The position numbers and the translations under genes were made by a program. The notes under the pieces were generated by a model. That model was not told where the DNA came from and searched no databases. It saw only the letters and a list, made by a program, of their open reading frames with translations. Of a DNA stretch of 26,046 nt, positions 7,832 through 15,087 are shown one piece after another. The stretch's first letter is position 1. The number at the start of each line of letters is the position of its first letter. Source of the DNA: Clostridiales bacterium (GTDB lineage: Bacteria > Bacillota > Clostridia > Christensenellales > Aristaeellaceae); the NCBI GenBank assembly GCA_004556545.1, contig SFGO01000055.1, forward strand, positions 1-26,046, read 5' to 3'.

Positions 7832-8803
7832 ATTTCTTCCCGTATTTTAACGCTGAACCATGGCGTTCTGCCCCGGCAGGGGGAGGACAGCTATTCGATT
7901 TTATCCAAATCGCCGGTGTCCCTTTTGTGCGTGGCCGACGGCTGCGGCGGGCTGGGCAGCAGACGTTATGCCGAGCTGGACGGTCAGACCGGCGCGCATG
8001 CGGCCTCCCGCGTGGCCGCGCAAAGTGTGAAGCGCTGGGCAGCGGCCTGCCGCAGTCTGCCGAAAGACCCGTCGGAAGGACGGGAGCTTCAGCGCGCTCT
8101 GCAGGGAACGCTGGAAGCCGATTTGAGCGCCTTCGTGGCGGAACATCGCCTGACCGAGGGCGGCAGCCGGATTGTGGGCAGCATGCAGCGGCTTCTGCCC
8201 ACTACGCTGTGCATGGCGCTGGCGGACGGAGGAGAGGGGGCCTGCTTCCTCTGGGCGGGGGACAGCCGCGGTTATGTGCTGGATGAAACCGGGCTGCACC
8301 TTTACACCCGGGACGATGTGAAGCGGCCCATGGACGAGCTGGAGCGCCTGCGCTGCGATGCGCCGCTGAGCCTGTGCGTCAGCGCCGACCGGCCGGTTCG
8401 GCTCCATCTGCGTTCCGTGGCGCTGCCGAAGCAGGGCTTGCTGATCTGCGCTACCGACGGCGTGTATGGCTGCGTTTTCAGCCCCATGGAGCTGGAAGAA
8501 ATCTTTCTGGCCTCGCTGACCGGCGCGCAGGACGCGGCCACGTGGCAGCGGAGATTGGCGGCGGCCATTCGCCGTCTGGCCGGGGATGACGCGACCCTTT
8601 GCTGCCTGCCCTTCGGCTTTGCCCATTTCGATGAAATGAAGCGCTTTTTCCAGCCCCGTCTGGAGCTTCTGCGCCGGGAGCATCTGGACGGCCTGCTGCG
8701 GCATCCGGGCGATGGGGATGTCCTTCGGGAAAGCTGGAAGCGTTATCAGCCGGGTTACGACCGAACCGAGGAAGTTCAGCATGAAAATGATTGGAGCCTA
8801 TGA
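7832..8803 (+). CDS. PP2C-family Ser/Thr phosphatase, probably started at ATT
   Basis: A PP2C/PPM phosphatase, 323 residues if it starts at 7832. Motifs with that numbering: RQGEDS (15-20, the RxxNED motif), VADGCGG (34-40, the DGxGG metal site), WAGDSRGY, ATDGVYG (the SDG motif) and GDDATL (the DNxT motif). All metal-ligand Asp residues are present, so it should be active. The first standard start in frame is GTG at 7916, which would remove RQGEDS and truncate the first strand. The open frame continues back to the vWA stop, and a strong GGGGGA site (7820-7825) lies 6 bases before an ATT at 7832. I therefore infer an ATT start, a sequencing slip, or a CTG start at 7853. It overlaps the kinase gene by 23 bases and is presumably the antagonist of that kinase. 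Confidence 0.85.
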   Translation: MSSRILTLNHGVLPRQGEDSYSILSKSPVSLLCVADGCGGLGSRRYAELDGQTGAHAASRVAAQSVKRWAAACRSLPKDPSEGRELQRALQGTLEADLSAFVAEHRLTEGGSRIVGSMQRLLPTTLCMALADGGEGACFLWAGDSRGYVLDETGLHLYTRDDVKRPMDELERLRCDAPLSLCVSADRPVRLHLRSVALPKQGLLICATDGVYGCVFSPMELEEIFLASLTGAQDAATWQRRLAAAIRRLAGDDATLCCLPFGFAHFDEMKRFFQPRLELLRREHLDGLLRHPGDGDVLRESWKRYQPGYDRTEEVQHENDWSL

Positions 8804-9701
8804 GCCGCTGACCCCGCTTCAGACGGCAGGAAGCGGCAGCGCCCGCTGGTGCATCGCCCGGCGGGGAACAAGGCGCTTCTTTCTGAAGGAGTTTTTGTCG
8901 CCGGTCTATCCGGCGGAAAACACCAACGCCGTCCTTCGGGAAAAGCAAATGGCCCGCTGCCGCCGGTTTGAGGAAAAAAAGCGCCGTCTGTACAGTGCCA
9001 TGTCCTGCGTGATCGGGGATACGCTGGTTCCCGTCACCGACTTTTTCCGGTTCGGGCTGCATTATTACGCCATTTCAGAGGAAATTCCCGAGCCGCGGCT
9101 GACGGGCGAAAGCTCCGTCGAAACCCTTTCCCGGGAGGAAAAACGGGAAATACTGCTCAGCCTGGCTTTGTGCCTGCAAAGGCTGCACCTGCAGGGCATC
9201 GTCCATGCGGATCTGAAGCCCGAGCATGTACTCCTTCGAAAGGGAACGCTCGGGTATGAGGCCCGGCTGATCGATCTGGACAGCGGGTTTCTGACGGAGG
9301 ATCCGCCAGCGCCCGGCGGCGAAACGGAGGGCGACCCGGTCTATCTGGCCCCGGAAGCGTTTCTGCGCATGACGGGGGAAGCGGCGGACATCGGCCCGGC
9401 CATCGATACCTTTGCCTTTGGGGCGATCCTGCACCGCCTGTGGACCGGCGCACTGCCGGAGACGGACGCGCCCTATCTGTATGAGGCGGCGCTGGAACAA
9501 CGGCCCATCCGAATTTCGGCACAGCTACCGCCTGCCTACGGACAGGCTATCCGCCGGATGCTGGATGCGGAGCCTTCCCACCGCCCTTCGGACGGCGAGC
9601 TGGTCAGGCTGTTCGCGCAGCCCTTTGAAAAAGACGTAAAGCCCCCGCTGACCGGCGAGGCGCTGAATGGTCTCAGCCGTTTTTTTCGGAGAATTGAGTA
9701 A
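8781..9701 (+). CDS. Divergent Hanks-type protein kinase of the vWA-PP2C-kinase triad
   Basis: A 306-residue cytosolic kinase-fold protein without TM or extracellular domains. The glycine loop is TAGSGSARW (15-23) and the ATP-anchoring lysine is probably K36 in FFLKEF. The catalytic loop reads H142-A-D-L-K-P-E-H149, with the usual Asn replaced by His. The DFG motif reads D165-L-D. Downstream are DPVYLAPE (the APE segment) and DTFAFGAILHRLWTG (the subdomain IX Asp). The catalytic Asp and Lys are intact, so activity is plausible but unusual. No Zn-ribbon is seen at the C-terminus, unlike some triad kinases. Start: ATG with GAGGAA 7 bases upstream, inside the end of the phosphatase gene, giving translational coupling. 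Last gene of the unit. Confidence 0.87.
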   Translation: MKMIGAYEPLTPLQTAGSGSARWCIARRGTRRFFLKEFLSPVYPAENTNAVLREKQMARCRRFEEKKRRLYSAMSCVIGDTLVPVTDFFRFGLHYYAISEEIPEPRLTGESSVETLSREEKREILLSLALCLQRLHLQGIVHADLKPEHVLLRKGTLGYEARLIDLDSGFLTEDPPAPGGETEGDPVYLAPEAFLRMTGEAADIGPAIDTFAFGAILHRLWTGALPETDAPYLYEAALEQRPIRISAQLPPAYGQAIRRMLDAEPSHRPSDGELVRLFAQPFEKDVKPPLTGEALNGLSRFFRRIE

Positions 9702-9714
9702 AAGATAATAAAAG

Positions 9715-9743
9715 GAACCGTCCCTCTTGCGGAGGGGCGGTTC
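9715..9743 (+). terminator. Terminator hairpin after the kinase gene, separated from any T-tract
   Basis: GAACCGTCCCTC and GGAGGGGCGGTTC pair around TTGC. Instead of a T-tract, the repeat element begins 3 bases later at 9747. This is the same arrangement as at 19111-19132. Confidence 0.65.
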
Positions 9744-9746
9744 GCT

Positions 9747-9882
9747 TCAGTCTGTCGAAAAACCCCTAAGTTGGCCATTGTCGCCCGCAAACAGCGCTAC
9801 GCTGGTTTGCGGGAAAAGTGCTGCGGCACAAGGATTAGGGGCTCCGCCCCTATAACCCCGGCAGGAGGCAGTGCCTCCTGCC
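9747..9882 (+). repeat. Modular hairpin repeat, copy 2 (short form, 3' end missing)
   Basis: It begins TCAGTCTGTCGAAAAACCCC and carries the four internal hairpins: CCCGCAAACAGCG/CGCTGGTTTGCGGG, GTGC/GCAC, AGGGG/CCCCT and GGCAGGAGGC/GCCTCCTGCC. It stops after the fourth hairpin. The terminal segment ending GACACTCTGA and the second flanking hairpin, present at 19350-19397, are absent. The sequence instead enters the 3' end of the ecfT gene, whose stop codon lies in the element at 9850-9852. Confidence 0.88.
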
Positions 9883-10716
9883 GAAGGGATTCCAGAAGCG
9901 GTTTCCGTCGTGGAAGGTGATGATCAGACTGGCGGCCAAAATGACCGCGCCGAAGGCAATGGCGATGTAGTCGCTGGAAGAGAACTTCCGCTGCACGTAC
10001 CACGTGCGCTTCTTTTCCTTGCTGAAGCCCCGCAGCTCCATGGCGTTGGAAATGGCCTCGATGCGGGAAAGACTGGACATGATCAGCGGCATCAGTACGC
10101 TGATGGAATTCTTTACCCGCTTATGCAGCTTGACCTTCTTGCCAAGCTCCACGCCGCGGGCCTGCTGAGCGGTGGAAATGTTGCGGTAGTCCCGCTGAAT
10201 ATCGGGGATGTAGCGCAGCGCCAGCGCCACGGAATAGCCGATGCGGTAGCTGACGCCCACGGCATTCAGGCTGGAAGCAAACTCGCTGGGATTGGTGGCG
10301 GTGATGAAAAGTAGCGCAATCGGCAAAGCCACGAAGTATTTCAAAGAAATGTTGAAATGGTAAAAAAGCTGTTCCCGGGTCAGGTCATAGCGCCCGAACA
10401 GGTGGCAAAGAACGACCCGCGTACCGTAGATTTCCGTTCCCTGATCGGGGGAAAAGAGGAAAATGAAGAAATTGTTCATCAGCAGGAATACCACCATGAA
10501 CCAGAAGACAAAGCTCACGTCCTTGAAGCGGATATGGCTGACGGCAAAGCAGGAAAAGCTGATGACCATCAGGCCCAGCAGAACACGGGTATCGTAGGTC
10601 AGCATACTGGCAAAGGTGAACAGCAGGAAAAACACCAGCTTGGTGGTACCCGTCAGGGCGTGGATCACGCTTTTGCCGGGAATATAGCTCATGACCGGAT
10701 TACTGCGCTTGGCCAT
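9850..10716 (-). CDS. ecfT: ECF transporter transmembrane (T) component
   Basis: A 288-residue integral membrane protein with about five hydrophobic segments. It contains the long basic cytosolic region with the paired Ala-Arg-Gly type motifs that couple to the ATPases: QQARGVELG and MELRGFSKEKKRT. EcfT forms the scaffold linking the two ATPase domains to a substrate-binding S component in vitamin and micronutrient importers. It overlaps the end of the ATPase gene by 17 bases. Start: ATG at 10716 with GGAGG 9 bases upstream; the frame extends 7 codons further but without a better site. The last nine or so residues (RRHCLLPGL) and the TAG stop are encoded by the repeat at 9747-9882, so the natural C-terminus seems to have been replaced. 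Confidence 0.92.
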   Translation of the reverse strand: MAKRSNPVMSYIPGKSVIHALTGTTKLVFFLLFTFASMLTYDTRVLLGLMVISFSCFAVSHIRFKDVSFVFWFMVVFLLMNNFFIFLFSPDQGTEIYGTRVVLCHLFGRYDLTREQLFYHFNISLKYFVALPIALLFITATNPSEFASSLNAVGVSYRIGYSVALALRYIPDIQRDYRNISTAQQARGVELGKKVKLHKRVKNSISVLMPLIMSSLSRIEAISNAMELRGFSKEKKRTWYVQRKFSSSDYIAIAFGAVILAASLIITFHDGNRFWNPFGRRHCLLPGL

Positions 10717-12418
10717 GCTCCCGCACCTCCCTGTCAAAATCGATAAACCGCTGGACGAAATTTTCCGCAGGCTGAATGCCGCAAAGCTCCGCCAGCCCGA
10801 ACAGACTGGTCTCCTTCAGTGCCGCCTGATCGATCAACTGCCGGTCGCACAAGACCCGAACCGAGCTGGTGTCGGCAATCATCCGGCCCGTATCGAAGAC
10901 CAGCGCCCGGGGCGTGTATTCTAGCATCAGGTGCATGTCGTGAGTAATCATCAGCACGGTGATGCCGTCGCTGTTCAGCTGACGCAGGAATTCCATGATC
11001 TCTGTATAGTGCTTGAAATCCTGACCGGCGGTCGGCTCGTCCAGAATGATGATCTCCGGGTTCATGACCAGCACGCTGGCGATGGTCACACGCTTTTTCT
11101 GGCCGAAGCTCAGGGCGCTGATCGGCCAGTTGCGGAAGGGGTACAGACCGCAGATCTTCAGCGTGGCTTCTACACGGCTGCGGATTTCCGTCTCTTCCAG
11201 ATCGGCGTTGCGCAGCCCCAGCGCCACCTCGTCGAAGATCATGGTCTTGGAGATCATCTGGTTGGGGTTCTGCATCACATAGCCGATGCGGGTGGCCCGC
11301 TCCCGGATGGTATCGTTGCGGATGTCCCGTCCGTTCATGGAGATGACGCCGGCATCGGGCGTTTCAAAGCCGCAGATCAGCTTGCTCAGCGTGCTCTTGC
11401 CAGCGCCGTTCCGGCCGACGATGGCGGTCATTTCGCCCTGCGTGACGGTGAAAGAAACGTTTTCCAGCGTTTTACGATCGTCTGTGTAGCCAAAGGCCAG
11501 GTTTTCCACCTTCAGAAGCTCGGGCGACGGCTCAGCGGCGGGGGAAGGGGGAACCGCCTCGTACCATTGCCGAACCTTCGAACGGTCTTCTTCGGAAAGC
11601 GTCATGCTTTCCAGATGCTGCGGATGCTTTTCCGGGGTGATGGCTACGCCCGCGTAGCGCAGCGCCGTCAAATAGAGCGGCTCCCGGATGCCGTGCTCCC
11701 GCAGCAGACTGCTGCTGAGCAGCTCATCCGGATGCATGTCGGCCACGATCTGCCCCTGATCCATCAGCACGATCCGATCCACGTCCCGATACAGCACGTC
11801 CTCCAGACGATGCTCCACAATCAGAACAGTGGTCTGGGTCTTTTTTTGAATCTGGTCGATCAGGTCGATGGTCTGTTTGCCGGTGGCCGGGTCCAGGTTG
11901 GCCAGCGGTTCGTCAAACAGCAGAATTTTTACCTTGTCCACCATAACGCCCGCCAGACTGACCCGCTGCTTCTGTCCGCCGGAAAGTTCATGGGGCGCAT
12001 AGCCCAGATGCTCCTCCACGCTGACAAGCTCCGCCGTCTTTTGAACGATGTCCTTCATTTCCTCCTGCGGAACACAGTCGTTCTCCAGCGAAAAAGCGAT
12101 GTCCTCTCCCACGGTCAGGCCGATGAACTGTCCGTCCGGATCCTGCAGCACCGTGCCGACGCTCTTGCTCAGGGCGAAGATGCTTTCCTTCTGCGGCTCC
12201 ATGCCGTCCACCGTCAGGCTTCCGGTGGAAGTGCCGGTATAACTGAAGGGAATCAGACCGTTGATGCAGCTCATCAGCGTACTTTTGCCGCTGCCGCTGG
12301 CTCCGGCAATCAGTACCTTTTCCCCCGGATAAATGTCCAGGTTGATATGGCGAAGGGTCGGCTCCGCCTGGGCGCGGTACTGAAAACCGAAATCCCGAAA
12401 GGAGATGATGGGTTCCAT
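10700..12418 (-). CDS. Fused two-domain ECF transporter ATPase (EcfA-EcfA')
   Basis: A 572-residue protein with two complete ABC ATPase domains. Domain 1 (about 1-235) has Walker A GASGSGKST (39-47), the signature LSGGQKQR and Walker B ILLFDEPLANLD. Domain 2 (about 300-535) has Walker A GRNGAGKST near 335, a variant signature LSFGQKKR and Walker B IIILDEPTAGQD. Each domain has a switch His (VEHRLEDV and THDMHLML). Most ECF modules use two separate ATPases; the fused form is known in YkoD-like systems. It supplies ATP hydrolysis on the cytosolic face for the EcfT/EcfS pair next door. Start: ATG with GGAGGT 6 bases upstream. Downstream of the S component and upstream of ecfT. Confidence 0.94.
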   Translation of the reverse strand: MEPIISFRDFGFQYRAQAEPTLRHINLDIYPGEKVLIAGASGSGKSTLMSCINGLIPFSYTGTSTGSLTVDGMEPQKESIFALSKSVGTVLQDPDGQFIGLTVGEDIAFSLENDCVPQEEMKDIVQKTAELVSVEEHLGYAPHELSGGQKQRVSLAGVMVDKVKILLFDEPLANLDPATGKQTIDLIDQIQKKTQTTVLIVEHRLEDVLYRDVDRIVLMDQGQIVADMHPDELLSSSLLREHGIREPLYLTALRYAGVAITPEKHPQHLESMTLSEEDRSKVRQWYEAVPPSPAAEPSPELLKVENLAFGYTDDRKTLENVSFTVTQGEMTAIVGRNGAGKSTLSKLICGFETPDAGVISMNGRDIRNDTIRERATRIGYVMQNPNQMISKTMIFDEVALGLRNADLEETEIRSRVEATLKICGLYPFRNWPISALSFGQKKRVTIASVLVMNPEIIILDEPTAGQDFKHYTEIMEFLRQLNSDGITVLMITHDMHLMLEYTPRALVFDTGRMIADTSSVRVLCDRQLIDQAALKETSLFGLAELCGIQPAENFVQRFIDFDREVREHGQAQ

Positions 12419-12455
12419 GGGCGTACCTCCGATGAACAGAATGAAAGGCAGATGA

Positions 12456-12513
12456 AAAAAGAGAAAAGGGCCGTCCGCCTGCCGCCCTGCCGTTTGGGAG
12501 AGCGCAGGCGAAC
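12456..12513 (-). terminator. Internal terminator or attenuator between the S component and the ATPase gene
   Basis: On the minus strand, GTTCGCCTGC (12504-12513) pairs over ten bases with GCAGGCGGAC (12473-12482), one pair being G-U. This is followed by GGCCC and a T-rich run, TTTTCTCTTTTTT (12456-12468). It would let the S component and the upstream enzyme be made in excess of the ATPase and EcfT. Confidence 0.7.
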
Positions 12514-12535
12514 AGCCCCGAAAAGAGACGGAAGA

Positions 12536-13087
12536 TTACTGCTCCTGCTTGAGGGAGCCGCTCTTGGCGATGGTCTTGGTGTAGGCCAGCATCAGCAGAC
12601 CGCCGATCACAACGGTGGTCACGAAGTTGGAAGCACCGGCAACCAGACCCTGCACGAACACTTTTTTGGCGGGCTCGGCGTAGATCACGATATCGAGCAC
12701 GGGAGCCACCACGACCCAGCTGATGGCCATGGCGACCAGCGTGGTCAGCACGAAGGTGATGAGTTCCTTCTTGCCGAAGCGGCCGCTGGACAGGTCGATC
12801 TTCTTGGAAACCAGACCGATGATTACGCCCACCATGGCGGAAGCCAGAACCCAGCTCCACCAGGGGCTGCCGCCCCAGCTCAGGTCGCCCAGCGTGTGGC
12901 CGATGAAGCCGATCAGGCCGCCGGCAACGGGTCCGTACAGGATGGCGAACAGGGCCAGAACAGCGTACTGCAGGCAAATGCTGGTGTTCGCGATGCCGCT
13001 GGGAATGGCAACGAAACGGGCCAGTACGAAGAACAGGGCGGCGCCGATGCCAACCGCGACAACGGTCTTAATGGACATCTTTTTCAT
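12536..13087 (-). CDS. ECF transporter S component, UPF0397 family
   Basis: A 183-residue, very hydrophobic protein with five or six membrane helices. The start MKKMSIKTVVAVGIGAALFFVLARF, the SGIANTSICLQYAVLALFA stretch and the GFIGHTLGDLSWGGSPWWSW segment are characteristic of the UPF0397 (COG4720) S components. S components capture the substrate and dock on EcfT. The substrate of this family is not established; its neighbour, a SAM hydrolase-like enzyme, suggests a link to SAM, methionine, adenosine or a related nucleoside, which is inference. Start: ATG at 13087 with GAGGAGG 9 bases upstream; the frame extends to 13144 without a ribosome site. It is 53 bases downstream of the DUF62 gene. 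Confidence 0.9.
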   Translation of the reverse strand: MKKMSIKTVVAVGIGAALFFVLARFVAIPSGIANTSICLQYAVLALFAILYGPVAGGLIGFIGHTLGDLSWGGSPWWSWVLASAMVGVIIGLVSKKIDLSSGRFGKKELITFVLTTLVAMAISWVVVAPVLDIVIYAEPAKKVFVQGLVAGASNFVTTVVIGGLLMLAYTKTIAKSGSLKQEQ

Positions 13088-13140
13088 GGTGAAATTCCTC
13101 CTCTTTCGAATGAGTGCTTTATGATCGGGACGCGGATGCG

Positions 13141-13995
13141 TCAATCATAAACGATTTTGGGGGCTTTGCGGATGGACAGCTTCCACGTAATGCCGGTGCC
13201 GATGGAGTAGGCCTTGGCAAAGCTGCCCTGATTGATGGCAAGCGCCATGTTGTCCAGGCTGTTTACATACAGGAGCGCGTCGCCCACGTAAACGTCCGCG
13301 AAGCTCTTGGCGTAAACGACGATGTTCTTGTACAGCGTACGGGTGCCGTTGGAGATGGTGATCTCCGCCCGCTGGCCGTGCTCAATGCCCAGCTCCCGGA
13401 ACATTTCCCGGGAGATATTCGTCCACAGGCTGCCGAAGCGCACGTCCAGCACGTCGATGGTGCCGGTGATGATGCCGTCATGCAGCTCGGCGGGCACTAC
13501 GGGAAGCTCAACCACGCTGTCTACATCCACCTGCGGGCCTACCTGCTCAAAGGTGATGATGCCGGAGGCCAGACGCGCGCCCGTATAGGCATAAATGTCC
13601 CGCCCGTGGAAGGTATAGCTTTCGCCGGAACCGGGCAGACGATTGATGCTTTCGTCAATCACCCGCGCCTCGGAAATGCCGATCATCCGTTTGATGTGGG
13701 TCAGGGTGCCGTTGTCGGGAGTGACCACGTACTGCCCGCCGGTGGTGCGAACCACGATGCTGCGGCGGGTACTGCCCACGCCGGGATCCACCACGCTGAC
13801 AAATACGCTGCCCTCGGGCCAGTACGTCACCGTCTGGATCAGGCGATAGCTGGCTTCCCAGATGTCGTACTGGGGAATATCATGGGTCAGGTCGTAGACG
13901 CGAATCTGGTCGCTGACGCATTCCGCCACGCCGTACATGGCGGAAACCGCGCCGTCCGCATAACCGAAGTCGCTTTGAAGGATCAAAGGCCGCAT
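13141..13995 (-). CDS. SAM hydrolase / hydroxide adenosyltransferase family protein (DUF62)
   Basis: A 284-residue cytosolic enzyme of the DUF62 family, related to the fluorinase and chlorinase. Characterised members hydrolyse S-adenosylmethionine to adenosine and methionine. The family motifs are present: QSDFG (7-11), VDPGVGSTRR (69-78), TPDNG (92-96) and FHGRDIYA (129-136). The Asp-Arg-His triad that activates water is seen as D70, R77 and H130, so the hydrolase rather than the halogenase activity is expected. The usual FHGRD(V/I)FAP reads FHGRDIYAY. Start: ATG with GGAGGA 5 bases upstream. It is the first gene of the minus-strand operon with the UPF0397 S component and the ECF energy module, from the promoter at 14046-14074. 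Confidence 0.92.
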   Translation of the reverse strand: MRPLILQSDFGYADGAVSAMYGVAECVSDQIRVYDLTHDIPQYDIWEASYRLIQTVTYWPEGSVFVSVVDPGVGSTRRSIVVRTTGGQYVVTPDNGTLTHIKRMIGISEARVIDESINRLPGSGESYTFHGRDIYAYTGARLASGIITFEQVGPQVDVDSVVELPVVPAELHDGIITGTIDVLDVRFGSLWTNISREMFRELGIEHGQRAEITISNGTRTLYKNIVVYAKSFADVYVGDALLYVNSLDNMALAINQGSFAKAYSIGTGITWKLSIRKAPKIVYD

Positions 13996-14045
13996 AAAAC
14001 TCCTCCCAAATCATTCGTCAGAAGTTGTTCATCCGGAACACGCTC

Positions 14046-14074
14046 ATTGTATCACAAACATTCCGACTTGACTA
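14046..14074 (-). promoter_or_regulatory. Promoter of the DUF62-ECF operon
   Basis: On the minus strand, TAGTCA (14069-14074), a 17-base spacer ending TGA, and TACAAT (14046-14051): an extended -10 with a weak -35. It predicts a leader of about 44 bases, too short for a typical riboswitch. Between 14075 and 14204 I see no gene or clear signal. Confidence 0.55.
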
Positions 14075-14204
14075 GAGGAAAAATGTCCGGGTTTTTATGA
14101 AATGAGACAAAAGGAGAGAAAGAAACGTCTTATCAGGGAAAAAGGGCACAGGAAAGACGGGGTTTGGGCAGAGGCGGGCCGTTCTTTCGGCAGAGCTGAG
14201 CAGG

Positions 14205-14257
14205 GCAATCGAAAAGGCCAGCGCGGTTTCAAATCTGTGCTGGCCCTTTTCGATTGC
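14205..14257 (-). terminator. Long-stem terminator of the rpmH-jag operon
   Basis: Arms of about 20 bases: GCAATCGAAAAGGCCAGCGC (14205-14224) and its imperfect complement ending in GGCCCTTTTCGATTGC (to 14257). On the minus strand the GC-rich core GGCCAGC/GCTGGCC is followed by TTTT inside the outer arm. It lies 15 bases after the jag stop codon. The A/T flanks are symmetrical, so it may also stop plus-strand transcripts. Confidence 0.75.
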
Positions 14258-14271
14258 AACTTCTGGCTCTG

Positions 14272-15087
14272 TCAGCCTTTATTGTTGAGGGTGATGACCA
14301 CGTGGCGGTTGGGCTCTTCGCCTTCACTGTGGGTCGAAACGTTCTCGTTCTTTTGCAGGGCGCTGTGCAGGATGCGGCGCTCGTAGGGGTTCATGGGCTC
14401 CAGAACCACCTTGCGGCCGGTCTTCACGGCGCGGTTCGCCATGCGGTTCGCCAGACGGGTCAGCGCCTCTTCGCGCTTGGCGCGGTAATTCTCGGTATCC
14501 AGCGTCACGCGGGTGTAGCCTTCCTGACCGCGGTTCACATACAGGCTGGTCAGGTATTGCAGCGCGTCCAGCGTTTCGCCCCGGCGGCCGATCAGAATGC
14601 CCAGCGTATCGCCGTGCATGTCCACGCGAACGTTGCCTTCATCGTCCCGCTTGGAATCGATGGTCACATCCACGCCCATGAGCTTGGTCACGTTGCGCAG
14701 GAACTCTTCCGCCTTTGCCTCGGGAGCAACGCCATCTGTGGGAGCTGCGGGGGCTTTTTTCTCCGCAGGCTTCTCGGCGGGTTTTTCCGCCTTGGGCGCG
14801 GGCTTTTCAGCAGGTGCTTTTTTCCCGGCAGGCTTTGCCGCGGCGGGACGGGCGGGCTTTTCGGGGTTCAGGCCCAGCTTCACGTCCTTGAGAACATTGG
14901 TCTCTTCCGCGTTTTCCTTGACGGTCAGGCGAACAACCACGGGCTTGGCGCCCAGCAGACCCAGAAAGCCCTTGTGGCCTTCGTCCAGAATGTCGATGTT
15001 GACGTCCTCAAAGCTGACGCCCAACTGCTCAAGGCCGAGGGAAACGGCCTCTTCCATCGTTTTGGCTTTGGATTCGATCGATCTCAT
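14272..15087 (-). CDS. jag: Jag/KhpB (EloR) RNA-binding protein
   Basis: A 271-residue cytosolic protein with the three parts of the family. A Jag-N domain occupies about 1-55 (KAKTMEEAVSLGLEQLG, DEGHKGFLGLLGAKPV). A low-complexity Ala/Pro/Lys linker lies at about 70-120, with repeated PAxKPA and EKPAxK units. A KH domain with the GxxG loop ILIGRRGETLDAL is near 160-172, and a C-terminal R3H domain has NPYERRILHSAL near 230-240. In Firmicutes it binds RNA with KhpA and influences cell elongation and division. Start: ATG at 15087 with AAGGAGG 10 bases upstream, overlapping the yidC stop as ATGA. Last gene of the operon, terminated at 14205-14257. Confidence 0.95.
   Translation of the reverse strand: MRSIESKAKTMEEAVSLGLEQLGVSFEDVNIDILDEGHKGFLGLLGAKPVVVRLTVKENAEETNVLKDVKLGLNPEKPARPAAAKPAGKKAPAEKPAPKAEKPAEKPAEKKAPAAPTDGVAPEAKAEEFLRNVTKLMGVDVTIDSKRDDEGNVRVDMHGDTLGILIGRRGETLDALQYLTSLYVNRGQEGYTRVTLDTENYRAKREEALTRLANRMANRAVKTGRKVVLEPMNPYERRILHSALQKNENVSTHSEGEEPNRHVVITLNNKG

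Noticed and set aside
10931..13150. A 739-codon plus-strand open frame
   Set aside because: It is antisense to the ECF ATPase and S component, whose Walker and family motifs are unmistakable, and it crosses gene borders and terminators.
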